Below are positions 26,773 to 34,676 of a stretch of DNA of 60,665 bases, piece by piece. A model generated the notes under the pieces. The model saw only the letters and a list, made by a program, of their open reading frames with translations, made no database searches and was not told the origin of the DNA. Origin of the DNA: Flavobacteriales bacterium (GTDB lineage: Bacteria > Bacteroidota > Bacteroidia > Flavobacteriales_F > PHOS-HE28); NCBI GenBank assembly GCA_020635655.1, contig JACJZI010000015.1, positions 1-60,665 on the forward strand, read 5' to 3'. Position 1 is the first letter of the stretch. Every line of letters begins with the position of its first letter. The position numbers and the translations under genes were made by a program.

Positions 26773-26805
26773 GCGCAAGGCCCTGGCACGACCGGGGCCT
26801 TGCGC
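26773..26805. terminator. Hairpin after yceI
   Basis: Perfect 11-bp arms (26773-26783 and 26795-26805) enclose an 11-nt loop, 20 bp after the yceI stop. There is no T-run, so it is a terminator or mRNA-stabilising hairpin of uncertain efficiency. Confidence 0.55.
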
Positions 26806-26875
26806 ATGTGACACAGGTCACCGGAAAGGGGCGCTGGTCGTGGCGAACTTCATGGTCCCTAAACGCACCAGTACC

Positions 26876-28144
26876 ATGGCCCACTCCCATTTCCAGGTCC
26901 TGATCATCGGCGGCGGTACCGCCGGGATCATGACCGCCGCCCAGTTGAAGCGCAAGAAGAAGGACCTCCGGATCGGCATCGTCGAGCCCAGTGAGGACCA
27001 TTGGTACCAACCCGCGTGGACGCTCGTGGGTGCCGGCACGTTCAAGATGGAGAACACCCGGCATCGCGAAAAGGACCAGATCCCCGCGGGCGTGGATTGG
27101 ATCAAGGACTTCGCCACCACGTTCGAGCCCGAGCAGAACACCGTGCACACCAAGGGTGGTCAGATCCTGACCTATGACCATCTCATCGTCTGCCCCGGTA
27201 TCAAGCTCGATATCGACGCCATGCCCGGTGTGCGGGAGGCCCTCGGGACCGAAAGCGTGTGCAGCAACTACGTGGATCCGGAAAAGACCCTGCGCGTGCT
27301 GAAGGCGTTCAAGGGTGGGACGGCCGTGTTCACCCAGCCGAGCACGCCGATCAAATGCGGCGGCGCCCCTCAGAAGATCGCCTATCTCGCCGACGAGTAT
27401 TTCCGGAAGGCCGGTGTGCGCGAAAAGACCCGCCTCGTCTTTGCCACGCCCGGCTCGGTGATCTTCGGCGTGGATCCCTTCCGCGCGGCGCTGGAGGATG
27501 TGATCCGGAAGAAGGGCATCATCCTGAAGACCTTCTACAATCCGGTGCGGATCGACCCGGAAAGGAAGGAGATCCATTTCAAGTGGAGCAAGCCCGGCGA
27601 GAACCAGTGCGTGATCACCGAGGACCTGGGGCTCCAAGAGAAGATCGAAGGGGAGAGCACCATCGTCATGCCCTACGACATGTTGCACCTGGCCCCTCCC
27701 CAGAGTGCCCCGGACTTCATCAAGGCGAGCCCGCTGGCCTACCAGGAGGGTCCGAGCAAAGGATGGCTGGAGGTGGACATCCACACACTGCAGCACAAGC
27801 GCTACCCGAACGTGTTCGGGCTGGGTGACGTGGCGGCCCTGCCCACGGCAAAGACCGGTGCGGCCATCCGCAAGCAGGCGCCGGTGGTGGTGGCGAACAT
27901 CCTGCAACGCATCAAGGACGGCGCCCTGGCCAAGGAGCAGTACGGCGGATACAGCAGTTGTCCGCTCGTCACCGGCTATGGCAAGATGCTCCTGGCCGAG
28001 TTCAAGTACGACAACGTGCGCGACAGCGATCCGCTGCTCAGCAAGTTCTTCGACACCAGCAAACCGCTCTGGAGCATGTGGCTGCTGAAGAAGTACGGAT
28101 TGCCCTGGTTGTATTGGCACAAGATGATGAAGGGGGCGATGTGA
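26876..28144 (+). CDS. FAD-dependent oxidoreductase, sulfide:quinone oxidoreductase (SQR)-like
   Basis: The 422-residue flavoprotein has an N-terminal FAD-binding fold (LIIGGGTAGIM, residues 9-19). Two conserved cysteines fit the redox pair of the mitochondrial-like SQR type: Cys161 in TPIKCGGAPQK and Cys362 in YSSCPLVTGYGK. A later FAD segment is 'NVFGLGDVAALPTAKTG'. The predicted reaction is oxidation of sulfide with transfer to quinone at the inner membrane, with C-terminal hydrophobic or aromatic residues (WSMWLLKKYGLPWLYW) as a membrane contact. The ATG at 26876 starts the family-like MAHSHFQVLIIGGG; the frame is open to 26840. Related oxidoreductases without SQR activity exist. Confidence 0.85.
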   Translation: MAHSHFQVLIIGGGTAGIMTAAQLKRKKKDLRIGIVEPSEDHWYQPAWTLVGAGTFKMENTRHREKDQIPAGVDWIKDFATTFEPEQNTVHTKGGQILTYDHLIVCPGIKLDIDAMPGVREALGTESVCSNYVDPEKTLRVLKAFKGGTAVFTQPSTPIKCGGAPQKIAYLADEYFRKAGVREKTRLVFATPGSVIFGVDPFRAALEDVIRKKGIILKTFYNPVRIDPERKEIHFKWSKPGENQCVITEDLGLQEKIEGESTIVMPYDMLHLAPPQSAPDFIKASPLAYQEGPSKGWLEVDIHTLQHKRYPNVFGLGDVAALPTAKTGAAIRKQAPVVVANILQRIKDGALAKEQYGGYSSCPLVTGYGKMLLAEFKYDNVRDSDPLLSKFFDTSKPLWSMWLLKKYGLPWLYWHKMMKGAM

Positions 28145-28172
28145 GCCTCAGGCCACACCGACGATCGATAGG

Positions 28173-28196
28173 GAACGCCCGGACATCCGGGCGTTC
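28173..28196. terminator. Hairpin after the SQR-like gene
   Basis: An 11-bp perfect inverted repeat (GAACGCCCGGA with TCCGGGCGTTC, very short loop) lies 28 bp after the SQR stop and just before the NYN gene. No T-run of note follows. Confidence 0.5.
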
Positions 28197-28211
28197 TACC
28201 TTGTGCGGCGT

Positions 28212-28958
28212 ATGAAAAGAAAGATCAACGATACCACGATCGCGCTCTTGATCGATGGCGACAACGCCACACCAAGGCGTCTCCCGGCGATCCTGGAGGA
28301 AGTGAGCCGCCAGGGCACCATCACCATCCGGCGCATCTATGGCGATTGGACCACCACGAACATGACCGGCTGGAAGGAACAGCTCAACGCCAACGCGATC
28401 CAGCCGGTGCAACAATTCGCATACACCAAGGGGAAGAACAGCACGGACAGTGCCCTGATCATCGATGCGATGGACATCCTTCACGGCGACCTGGTGGACG
28501 CCTTCTGCATCGTGAGCAGCGACAGTGATTACACCCGCCTGGCTACGCGCCTTCGGGAGAGCGGCCTGTTCGTGATGGGCGTGGGCGAAAAGAAGACACC
28601 GGACGCCTTCGTGAAGGCCTGCGAGCAGTTCATCTACGTGGAGAACCTGGACGTGCAGGAAGGTCCGGTGACAGCGGCGAAGACCAAGACGGGAGGCTCA
28701 CGGAAAAAGAGCGACGGCCTCTCATCGAATACGGCGTTGCTCCGCAAGTTGCGCAAGGCCTACAACATCGCCCGGGGGGAGGATGAGGAGGCCTCGCTCA
28801 GCCTGATCGGACAGGCCCTGCGGCGTCTCGACCCCGGCTTCGACCCAAGGAGCTACGGACACGATTCCCTTTCCTCGCTCTTCGCCGACCTGAAGGACAA
28901 GCTGCAGGTGCGGCGCGAGGAAAAGGGCAACACCGTTCTGGTGCGGTTCAAGAACTGA
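28212..28958 (+). CDS. NYN-domain RNase-like protein with C-terminal OST-HTH/LOTUS domain
   Basis: The 248-residue protein starts with a NYN (PIN-like) nuclease fold at residues about 8-150. The acidic residues sit at ALLIDGDN (Asp15, Asp17), STDSALIIDAMD (Asp79, Asp86) and IVSSDSDYTRLA (Asp104, Asp106). After a Lys/Ser-rich linker (about 158-175), residues about 176-248 match an OST-HTH (LOTUS) domain, thought to bind RNA. The combination is typical of the LabA/DUF88-like group, whose RNA targets are mostly unknown. The GTG at 28203 is upstream; the ATG at 28212 starts MKRKINDTTIALLID and was preferred. The next element is the severed ileS leader. Confidence 0.85.
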   Translation: MKRKINDTTIALLIDGDNATPRRLPAILEEVSRQGTITIRRIYGDWTTTNMTGWKEQLNANAIQPVQQFAYTKGKNSTDSALIIDAMDILHGDLVDAFCIVSSDSDYTRLATRLRESGLFVMGVGEKKTPDAFVKACEQFIYVENLDVQEGPVTAAKTKTGGSRKKSDGLSSNTALLRKLRKAYNIARGEDEEASLSLIGQALRRLDPGFDPRSYGHDSLSSLFADLKDKLQVRREEKGNTVLVRFKN

Positions 28959-28978
28959 TCCGGTCCGACCCGTCCATT

Positions 28979-28986
28979 TATCTTTG
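28979..28986 (+). promoter_or_regulatory. Minus-7 box, probably the original ileS promoter (TATCTTTG)
   Basis: TATCTTTG matches TAnnTTTG exactly and lies 20 bp before the ATG of the severed ileS fragment (29007). It is 1.36 kb from the present ileS start. A run-through transcript could still reach the ATPase gene and ileS. Confidence 0.55.
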
Positions 28987-29006
28987 CAGGCCTTTTCAAA
29001 GCCCTG

Positions 29007-29117
29007 ATGGACAAGCGTTTCCCGCAATACGATACGCTCGACCTGCCCAAGATCACTTCAAAGCAAGACAAAATGACCCGGGCTATTAAATTTAGTTCAA
29101 CAGCTAAACGAACGTAG
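29007..29117 (+). pseudogene. Severed ileS 5' fragment (36-codon remnant)
   Basis: The ATG at 29007 opens a frame reading MDKRFPQYDTLDLPK, then an unrelated tail, and stops at TAG 29115-29117. The first 15 codons match the start of ileS at 30350 (MSDEKRFPQYDTLDLPK). From codon 16 (29052) the similarity stops and the DNA turns AT-rich (about 25 G/C of 66 bases to 29117). It is therefore a broken copy of the IleRS N-terminus, not a functional synthetase. Expression of the short peptide from the upstream promoter is possible but unproven. Confidence 0.85.
29013..29051 (+). repeat. Left copy of the 39-bp ileS direct repeat
   Basis: These 39 bases match 30362-30400 with two mismatches, GAT/GAC and ACG/ACA, both synonymous third-codon positions. 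The paired copies flank the AAA ATPase gene. Confidence 0.9.
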
Positions 29118-29122
29118 CTTTG
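29115..29122 (+). promoter_or_regulatory. Minus-7 box of the AAA ATPase gene (TAGCTTTG)
   Basis: TAGCTTTG matches TAnnTTTG exactly, 19 bp before the ATPase ATG, and overlaps the stop codon of the severed fragment. It gives the inserted gene its own promoter; the region before it is AT-rich. Confidence 0.6.
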
Positions 29123-29141
29123 GTGGCCAATCCGTCGCCCT

Positions 29142-30350
29142 ATGACTTTCCCCAATCCGTTCAGACCAGGCGCTGGTCACCCGCCACCTTACTTGGCAGG
29201 AAGAACAACTGAGATCCGTGAGTTCGAGCGGCTCTTGGCCCAACCTGTGATCCTCACCAACCTGGTATTGACTGGGCTTCGGGGGGTTGGGAAGACGGTA
29301 CTGCTGGAGAGTGCGTTGAAGCCCTTGGCTCGGCAACGTGGATGGCTCTGGACAGGGAACGAACTTTCGGAGACCATCAACATTTCCGAAGAGAAGCTGG
29401 CTCAACGCCTCATCACCGACCTCTCGGTGCTTACGAGCCAGTTCGAGGTGGACCGCCAAGTGATCGAAGGCATCGGCTTCCATCCTCAGCGACAGGAAAG
29501 ATCGATCACCTTCGATCATGCCCTGATGGAAACGCTGTACAAGTCGACACCCGGGCTGGTGTCCGATAAGATCAAAGCGGTGCTTGAGGCGACCTGGGAA
29601 GTCGTGCGGCACAGCGGAGTGAAGGGGATCGTCCTGGCCTATGATGAAGCGCAGAACCTTGCCGATCGCTCGGAAAAGGACCAATATCCGCTCTCCCTAT
29701 TGCTGGATATGTTCCAGTCCATCCAGCGGAAGGGCCTACCGATCATGCTGGTATTGACCGGCCTGCCAACCTTGTTCCCAAAGCTCGTGGAGGCGCGCAC
29801 CTTCGCGGAACGGATGTTCAAGGTGATCACTCTGCACAAACTGGATCAGGACGATCGCCGCGCAGCGATCCAGCGGCCGATCTCCGATAACAAGTGCCCC
29901 GTCTCCTTCACCGTGCCGGCCGTGGACGAGATCGCATACCGATCCGGAGGGTACCCCTACTTCATCCAGTTCATCTGCTACGAGATGTTCGAAGCCTACC
30001 TCGGTCATGGTGATGGCGTGCCCAATCCGGGGATCACTGTAGCCCATATCGCGCGGAAGCTGGACAGCGACTTCTTCTCCGGACGCTGGAACAAGGTTAC
30101 CGATCGCCAACGCGAACTCCTTTCCATCATCGCTTCGCTGGACGACGCGGATGACGAATTCACAGTGCAAGAGATCAGCGAGGTGTCCAAGCGGATCGGC
30201 GGCAAACCCTTCAGTCCAAGTCACGTGAACCAGATGCTGGGTGCTCTATCCGAACAAGGCCTGATCTTCAAGAACCGACACGGCAAATACTCCTTCGCCG
30301 TGCCCATGTTAGCCGACTTCATCCGACGTCAAGCCACCGACAACCCCTGA
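29142..30350 (+). CDS. AAA-type ATPase with C-terminal winged helix (ORC/CDC6-like fold), inserted before ileS
   Basis: The 402-residue protein starts MTFPNPFRPGAGHPPPYLAGR, a beginning seen in standalone ATP-binding proteins of several phyla (from memory). The Walker A motif is GLRGVGKT at residues 45-52, Walker B is IVLAYDEA (163-170), and 'IMLVLTGLPTLF' at about 201-212 looks like the sensor 1 region. Residues about 320-395 form a winged helix (RQRELLSIIASLDD ... EQGLIFKNRHGKYSFAVP). Nucleotide-dependent DNA binding is plausible; the actual function is unknown. Its stop overlaps the ileS ATG by one base (TGATG). The gene is flanked by a 39-bp ileS duplication and an AT-rich left joint, so it is probably an acquired gene. 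It lacks a transposase or integrase. Confidence 0.8.
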   Translation: MTFPNPFRPGAGHPPPYLAGRTTEIREFERLLAQPVILTNLVLTGLRGVGKTVLLESALKPLARQRGWLWTGNELSETINISEEKLAQRLITDLSVLTSQFEVDRQVIEGIGFHPQRQERSITFDHALMETLYKSTPGLVSDKIKAVLEATWEVVRHSGVKGIVLAYDEAQNLADRSEKDQYPLSLLLDMFQSIQRKGLPIMLVLTGLPTLFPKLVEARTFAERMFKVITLHKLDQDDRRAAIQRPISDNKCPVSFTVPAVDEIAYRSGGYPYFIQFICYEMFEAYLGHGDGVPNPGITVAHIARKLDSDFFSGRWNKVTDRQRELLSIIASLDDADDEFTVQEISEVSKRIGGKPFSPSHVNQMLGALSEQGLIFKNRHGKYSFAVPMLADFIRRQATDNP

Positions 30351-33300
30351 TGAGCGACGAAAAGCGTTTCCCGCAATACGACACACTCGACCTGCCCAAG
30401 GTCGCGGAGGAGGTGCTGAAGCAGTGGGAGGCCGAGGACACCTTCGCACGAAGTCTGGAACTGCGCAAGGACGCCGAGCCCTTCGTCTTCTACGAAGGAC
30501 CACCCAGCGCCAATGGCCTTCCCGGCATCCACCACGTGATGGCCCGAGCCATCAAGGACATCTTCTGTCGCTTCCAGACCCAAAAGGGCAAACGTGTCGA
30601 CCGCAAGGCGGGATGGGACACGCACGGTCTGCCGGTCGAACTCGGCGTGGAGAAAGAGCTCGGCATCACCAAGGAGGATATCGGGAAAAAGATCTCCATC
30701 GAGGAGTACAACGCGGCGTGCAAGAAGGCCGTGATGCGCTACACCGACGTGTGGAACGACCTCACGCGGCGCATCGGCTTCTGGCTGGACCTCGACCACC
30801 CTTACATCACCTACAGGACCAAGTACATCGAGAGCGTGTGGCATCTCCTGAAGCAGCTGCACGACCAGGACCTGCTGTACAAGGGCTATACGATCCAGCC
30901 CTACAGCCCCGCCGCTGGAACGGGCCTCAGCACCCACGAACTGAACCAGCCCGGCACCTATAAGGAGGTGAAGGACACCAGCGTAGTGGCCCTCTTCAAG
31001 GTCGAGCGGGATGATGCAAGCGATTTCCTCTTCGAGGATGCTTTCGGTGAGGTCCTCATCATGGCCTGGACCACCACGCCATGGACACTGCCCAGCAACT
31101 GTGCGCTCACCGTGGGACCGAAGCTCCCGTATGTGCGTGTGAGGACCTTCAACCCCTACACGCACGAGCCACAGACGGTCGTGCTCGCCAAGGCCCGGTT
31201 GAGCGCCTACTTCACCGAAAAACAATTCGTGGACGCAGGAGCATGGGCGGAGGCATCAGTGGCCTACGCCAAGGACGGCAAACGGACCCCCTGGACCATG
31301 GACAGGGAGTTCCTCGGTCACCAGTTGGAGGGCGTGCGCTATGAACAACTGCTGCAGTACGCACAACCCACGGGCGGCGACGCGTTCAAAGTGATCGGCG
31401 GCGATTTCGTGACCACCGAGGACGGTACGGGCGTGGTACACACAGCGCCAAGTTTCGGTGCCGATGACATGCGCGTGGCACGGCAGCACGGCATCGGGTC
31501 GCTCACTTTGGTGGACCTGCAGGGGCGCTTCACCCAGGAGATGGGTGAATTCGCGGGGAAATACGTGAAGAACGAATACTACCCCGCGGGGGAAGCGCCC
31601 AAGAAAAGCGTGGATGTGGAGATCGGCATCAAGCTGAAGGAGATGGGCCGCGCTTTCAAGGTGGAGAAGTACACCCACAACTACCCGCACTGCTGGCGCA
31701 CCGACAAGCCCGTGCTCTACTACCCGCTGGACAGCTGGTTCGTGCGGGTGACCGCAAGGAAGGACCGCCTGATCGAGCTGAACAAGACCATCAACTGGAA
31801 ACCCGAGAGCACCGGCACGGGCCGTTTCGGCAACTGGCTGGAGAACCTGCAGGACTGGAACCTGTCACGCAGTCGCTACTGGGGCATCCCGCTCCCGATC
31901 TGGCGCACGGAGGATGGCGATGAGGAATTGTGCATTGGCTCGATGAAGCAATTGAAGGCTGAGATCGCCAAGGCGGTGACGGCGGGGGTGATGCGGGAAG
32001 ACCCCTACGCGTCGTTCGCGGTCGATGATATGAGCGATGCGAACTACGACATGGTCGACATCCACCGCCCCTACGTGGACAACATCGTGCTCGTATCGCC
32101 GAGCGGAAAGTCGATGAAACGCGAGACGGACCTGATCGACGTGTGGTTCGACAGCGGCGCCATGCCTTATGCGCAGTGGCACTATCCCTTCGAGAACGAG
32201 TCCTCCTTCCGGGAGAATTTCCCCGCGGCCTTTATCGCCGAAGGGGTCGACCAGACGCGTGGCTGGTTCTACACGCTGCATGCCATCGCCACGCTCACGC
32301 AGGATTCCGTGGCGTACCGGACCGTGGTGAGCAACGGCCTGGTGCTGGACAAGCACGGCCAGAAGATGAGCAAGCGGCTGGGCAACGCCGTGGACCCCTT
32401 TTCGACGCTGGACACGTATGGCGCGGACGCGGTGCGCTGGTATATGATCAGCAATGCTTCGCCCTGGGAGAACCTGAAGTTCGACGCCGAAGGGATCGTC
32501 GAGGTGCAGCGCAAGTTCTTCCGGGCGCTCTTCAACACTTACAACTTCTTCGCACTGTACGCGAACATCGATGGTTTCGATGGCAACGGCGAAGCAATGC
32601 TGACCGAGAGCGATCGCTGGATCCTCTCGCGCCTGAACAGCGTGATGAGGCTCGCCGACATGAACTACTCGGACTATGAGCCTACGATCGCCGCGCGCGC
32701 CATCCAGGACTTCGTGGTGGAGGACCTGAGCAACTGGTACGTGCGCCTCAACCGCCGTCGCTTCTGGAAAGGTGAGTTGGGCGCCGACAAGAACGCTGCG
32801 TTCCGAACGCTGCATCGGTGCCTGGAAGTGATCGCCATGCTGAGCGCGCCGATCGCACCCTTCTTCAGCGACCGCCTTTTCCGCGACCTGAAGGGCACCA
32901 GCGTCCACCTCAGTGATTGGCCGGCTTACGACAGAACGCTCATCGACCTGGAACTCGAAGAACGTACAAGGCTCGCACAGAAGCTCACTTCCCTGGTATT
33001 GAGCATCCGGAAGAAGGAGGGCCGCCGGGTGCGTCAACCGCTGCAAAAGATGCTGGTGCCGGTGACCGACGACGTCATGCGCCTCCGTTTGGAGGCTGTC
33101 AAGGAACTGGTGCTCAGCGAAGTGAACGTGAAGGAACTGGTGGTCCTCGATGCCAATGAAAGCAGGCTGACCAAGAAGATCAAGCCCGACTTCAAGAAGC
33201 TCGGTGCGCGCATGGGCAAATTGATGAAGGGGGTGGCCGCGGCCGTGAACGCCTTCACCCAGGCGCAGATCGCGGAACTCGAAACGTCCGGGAGCATGAA

Positions 33301-33727
33301 GCTCCAAGTGGAGGGACAGGAGGTGGAATTGCTGCGCGATGACGTGGAGGTCTCCGCCGAGAACGTACCCGGGCTGAGCGTGGCGAGCGATGGACCGTTG
33401 ACCGTAGCGCTGGACATCACCCTGACGGACGCGCTCATCGAAGAAGGGATCGCGCGGGAGCTGGTCAGCCGGATCCAGAACCTGCGGAAGGACAGCGGGT
33501 TCGCGGTCACGGACCGGATCGATCTGCACATCGAAAGGAACGGGGATGTTCCCCTTGAAAAGGCCGTTCAAGTCCATGCCTCCTGGATCCTGACCGAAAC
33601 ACTGGCCTTGACCGCTGAGGACCAGCTACTTGTACCCTCACTTGCACCCGACAACGGCCATGTACATGAAGTAGACCTGGAGGAGGGTGGTCGGTGCCGG
33701 GTCAGCTTGGTCCGGACCGCCCGCTGA
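30350..33727 (+). CDS. ileS: Isoleucyl-tRNA synthetase
   Basis: The 1125-residue class I synthetase carries the HIGH-type motif as PGIHH (residues 58-62, in NGLPGIHHV) and KMSKR at 672-676, with the editing domain between and the anticodon-binding domain after about 790. The 'PGIHH' form and the length suit the eukaryote-like (type 2) IleRS group, which is often resistant to mupirocin (family knowledge). It has no C-terminal zinc-binding cysteine cluster that I can see. Translation appears coupled to the upstream ATPase by the TGATG overlap. Codons 5-17 are the right copy of a duplicated segment; the left copy lies 1.35 kb upstream. Confidence 0.96.
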   Translation: MSDEKRFPQYDTLDLPKVAEEVLKQWEAEDTFARSLELRKDAEPFVFYEGPPSANGLPGIHHVMARAIKDIFCRFQTQKGKRVDRKAGWDTHGLPVELGVEKELGITKEDIGKKISIEEYNAACKKAVMRYTDVWNDLTRRIGFWLDLDHPYITYRTKYIESVWHLLKQLHDQDLLYKGYTIQPYSPAAGTGLSTHELNQPGTYKEVKDTSVVALFKVERDDASDFLFEDAFGEVLIMAWTTTPWTLPSNCALTVGPKLPYVRVRTFNPYTHEPQTVVLAKARLSAYFTEKQFVDAGAWAEASVAYAKDGKRTPWTMDREFLGHQLEGVRYEQLLQYAQPTGGDAFKVIGGDFVTTEDGTGVVHTAPSFGADDMRVARQHGIGSLTLVDLQGRFTQEMGEFAGKYVKNEYYPAGEAPKKSVDVEIGIKLKEMGRAFKVEKYTHNYPHCWRTDKPVLYYPLDSWFVRVTARKDRLIELNKTINWKPESTGTGRFGNWLENLQDWNLSRSRYWGIPLPIWRTEDGDEELCIGSMKQLKAEIAKAVTAGVMREDPYASFAVDDMSDANYDMVDIHRPYVDNIVLVSPSGKSMKRETDLIDVWFDSGAMPYAQWHYPFENESSFRENFPAAFIAEGVDQTRGWFYTLHAIATLTQDSVAYRTVVSNGLVLDKHGQKMSKRLGNAVDPFSTLDTYGADAVRWYMISNASPWENLKFDAEGIVEVQRKFFRALFNTYNFFALYANIDGFDGNGEAMLTESDRWILSRLNSVMRLADMNYSDYEPTIAARAIQDFVVEDLSNWYVRLNRRRFWKGELGADKNAAFRTLHRCLEVIAMLSAPIAPFFSDRLFRDLKGTSVHLSDWPAYDRTLIDLELEERTRLAQKLTSLVLSIRKKEGRRVRQPLQKMLVPVTDDVMRLRLEAVKELVLSEVNVKELVVLDANESRLTKKIKPDFKKLGARMGKLMKGVAAAVNAFTQAQIAELETSGSMKLQVEGQEVELLRDDVEVSAENVPGLSVASDGPLTVALDITLTDALIEEGIARELVSRIQNLRKDSGFAVTDRIDLHIERNGDVPLEKAVQVHASWILTETLALTAEDQLLVPSLAPDNGHVHEVDLEEGGRCRVSLVRTAR
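30362..30400 (+). repeat. Right copy of the 39-bp ileS direct repeat
   Basis: This is the intact copy inside ileS codons 5-17 (KRFPQYDTLDLPK), paired with 29013-29051; it differs at two synonymous positions. Confidence 0.9.
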
Positions 33728-33741
33728 GCGCGGAAAGTCCG

Positions 33742-33749
33742 TATATTCG
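33742..33749 (+). promoter_or_regulatory. Possible minus-7 box of the DksA-like gene (TATATTCG)
   Basis: TATATTCG (TAnnTTCG) lies 23 bp before the ATG at 33773, just after the ileS stop. Confidence 0.45.
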
Positions 33750-33772
33750 CGGATCAAATTCCAGGGGTAGCC

Positions 33773-34651
33773 ATGGCCAAAAAGACCACCGCGAAGAAGG
33801 CAGCGAAGAAACCCGCCGCCAAAAAGCCGGCACCTGCCAAGAAAGCAGCCGCCAAAAAGGCCGTGAAGAAGGCGGCGACCAAGAAGTCGGTGAAGAAGTC
33901 CCCTGCGAAGAAAGCTCCGGCCAAAAAGAAGGCCGCTGCCAAAAAGTCGCCGGTAAAAAAGAAGGTGACACCGAAGAAAAAGGTGACCACCAAACCGGTC
34001 AAAAAGGCCGCCGCTCCGAAAAAGGCGGCCACGAAGTCCTCTGCCACCCCGAAGAAAAAATCGGTCAGCAAGCCCACGCCGAAGGCGCCCGCCCCTAAAA
34101 AGGTGACCCCGAAACCTGAGCCCAAGACAGCTCCACGGCCGAAGAGCAAACGGAAAAAGGCCGTGAAAGAGGAAAAGGCAAAGGCAGCCCCCCCCGTGGT
34201 GCGTGTCACTGGCATGCCCTCCATCCCGAAAGCCGCGCCGATCGTCAAGAAGCAGGTATCCACGCTCATGTCCGCCGACAAGGAGCGGTACAGTGATGAG
34301 GAATTGGAGGAGTTCAAGGAGATCATCATGAAGAAACTGGACGAGGCGCGGCGGGACTATGAGCTGCTGAAACAGACGCTTGCCAATACGGACAACAACG
34401 GCACGGACGACACCTCTCCTTCCTTCAAGATGATCGAGGATGGCAGTGAGACCCTGAGCCGCGAGGAGACCGCCCAACTGGCCGCACGCCAGGAGAAGTT
34501 CATCAAGCACCTGGAGGACGCCTTGCTGCGGATCAGGAACAAGACCTACGGCATCTGTCGGGTGACCGGTCGTCTGATCAGCAAGGAACGCCTGCGGCTG
34601 GTGCCCCATGCCACCCTGAGCATCGAGGCGAAACAGCAGATGAACAGCTGA
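33773..34651 (+). CDS. DksA/TraR-like protein with histone-like Lys/Ala tail and no C4 zinc finger
   Basis: The 292-residue protein has an N-terminal tail (residues 1 to about 140) of AKK, AAKK and PAKK repeats like histone H1, followed by a DksA/TraR-type helical region (about 165-245) and the C-terminal YGICRVTGRLISKERLR-VPHATLS segment. The four zinc cysteines of DksA are absent: the positions read Cys262..Thr265 and Ala280..Ser283, the same C..T / A..S pattern described for zinc-independent DksA2 of Pseudomonas. DksA proteins bind the RNA polymerase secondary channel and mediate the ppGpp response. The basic tail suggests an additional nucleic-acid-binding role (inference). lspA follows after 25 bp, a common Bacteroidota order. 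Confidence 0.85.
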   Translation: MAKKTTAKKAAKKPAAKKPAPAKKAAAKKAVKKAATKKSVKKSPAKKAPAKKKAAAKKSPVKKKVTPKKKVTTKPVKKAAAPKKAATKSSATPKKKSVSKPTPKAPAPKKVTPKPEPKTAPRPKSKRKKAVKEEKAKAAPPVVRVTGMPSIPKAAPIVKKQVSTLMSADKERYSDEELEEFKEIIMKKLDEARRDYELLKQTLANTDNNGTDDTSPSFKMIEDGSETLSREETAQLAARQEKFIKHLEDALLRIRNKTYGICRVTGRLISKERLRLVPHATLSIEAKQQMNS

Positions 34652-34676
34652 TCCGCGCCGCCGGCGAACGCCACTC

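Noticed and set aside
25877..28120. 747-codon minus-strand open frame
   Set aside because: Runs antisense to pirin, yceI and the SQR-like gene, all with clear motifs; a His/Val-rich shadow frame.
29007..30400. Transposon or integrative element with transposase
   Set aside because: Only one gene is present, without transposase, integrase or inverted terminal repeats; the flanking duplicate is coding sequence of ileS, not a short target-site copy.
31865..33577. 570-codon minus-strand frame inside ileS
   Set aside because: Antisense shadow of a well-conserved synthetase.
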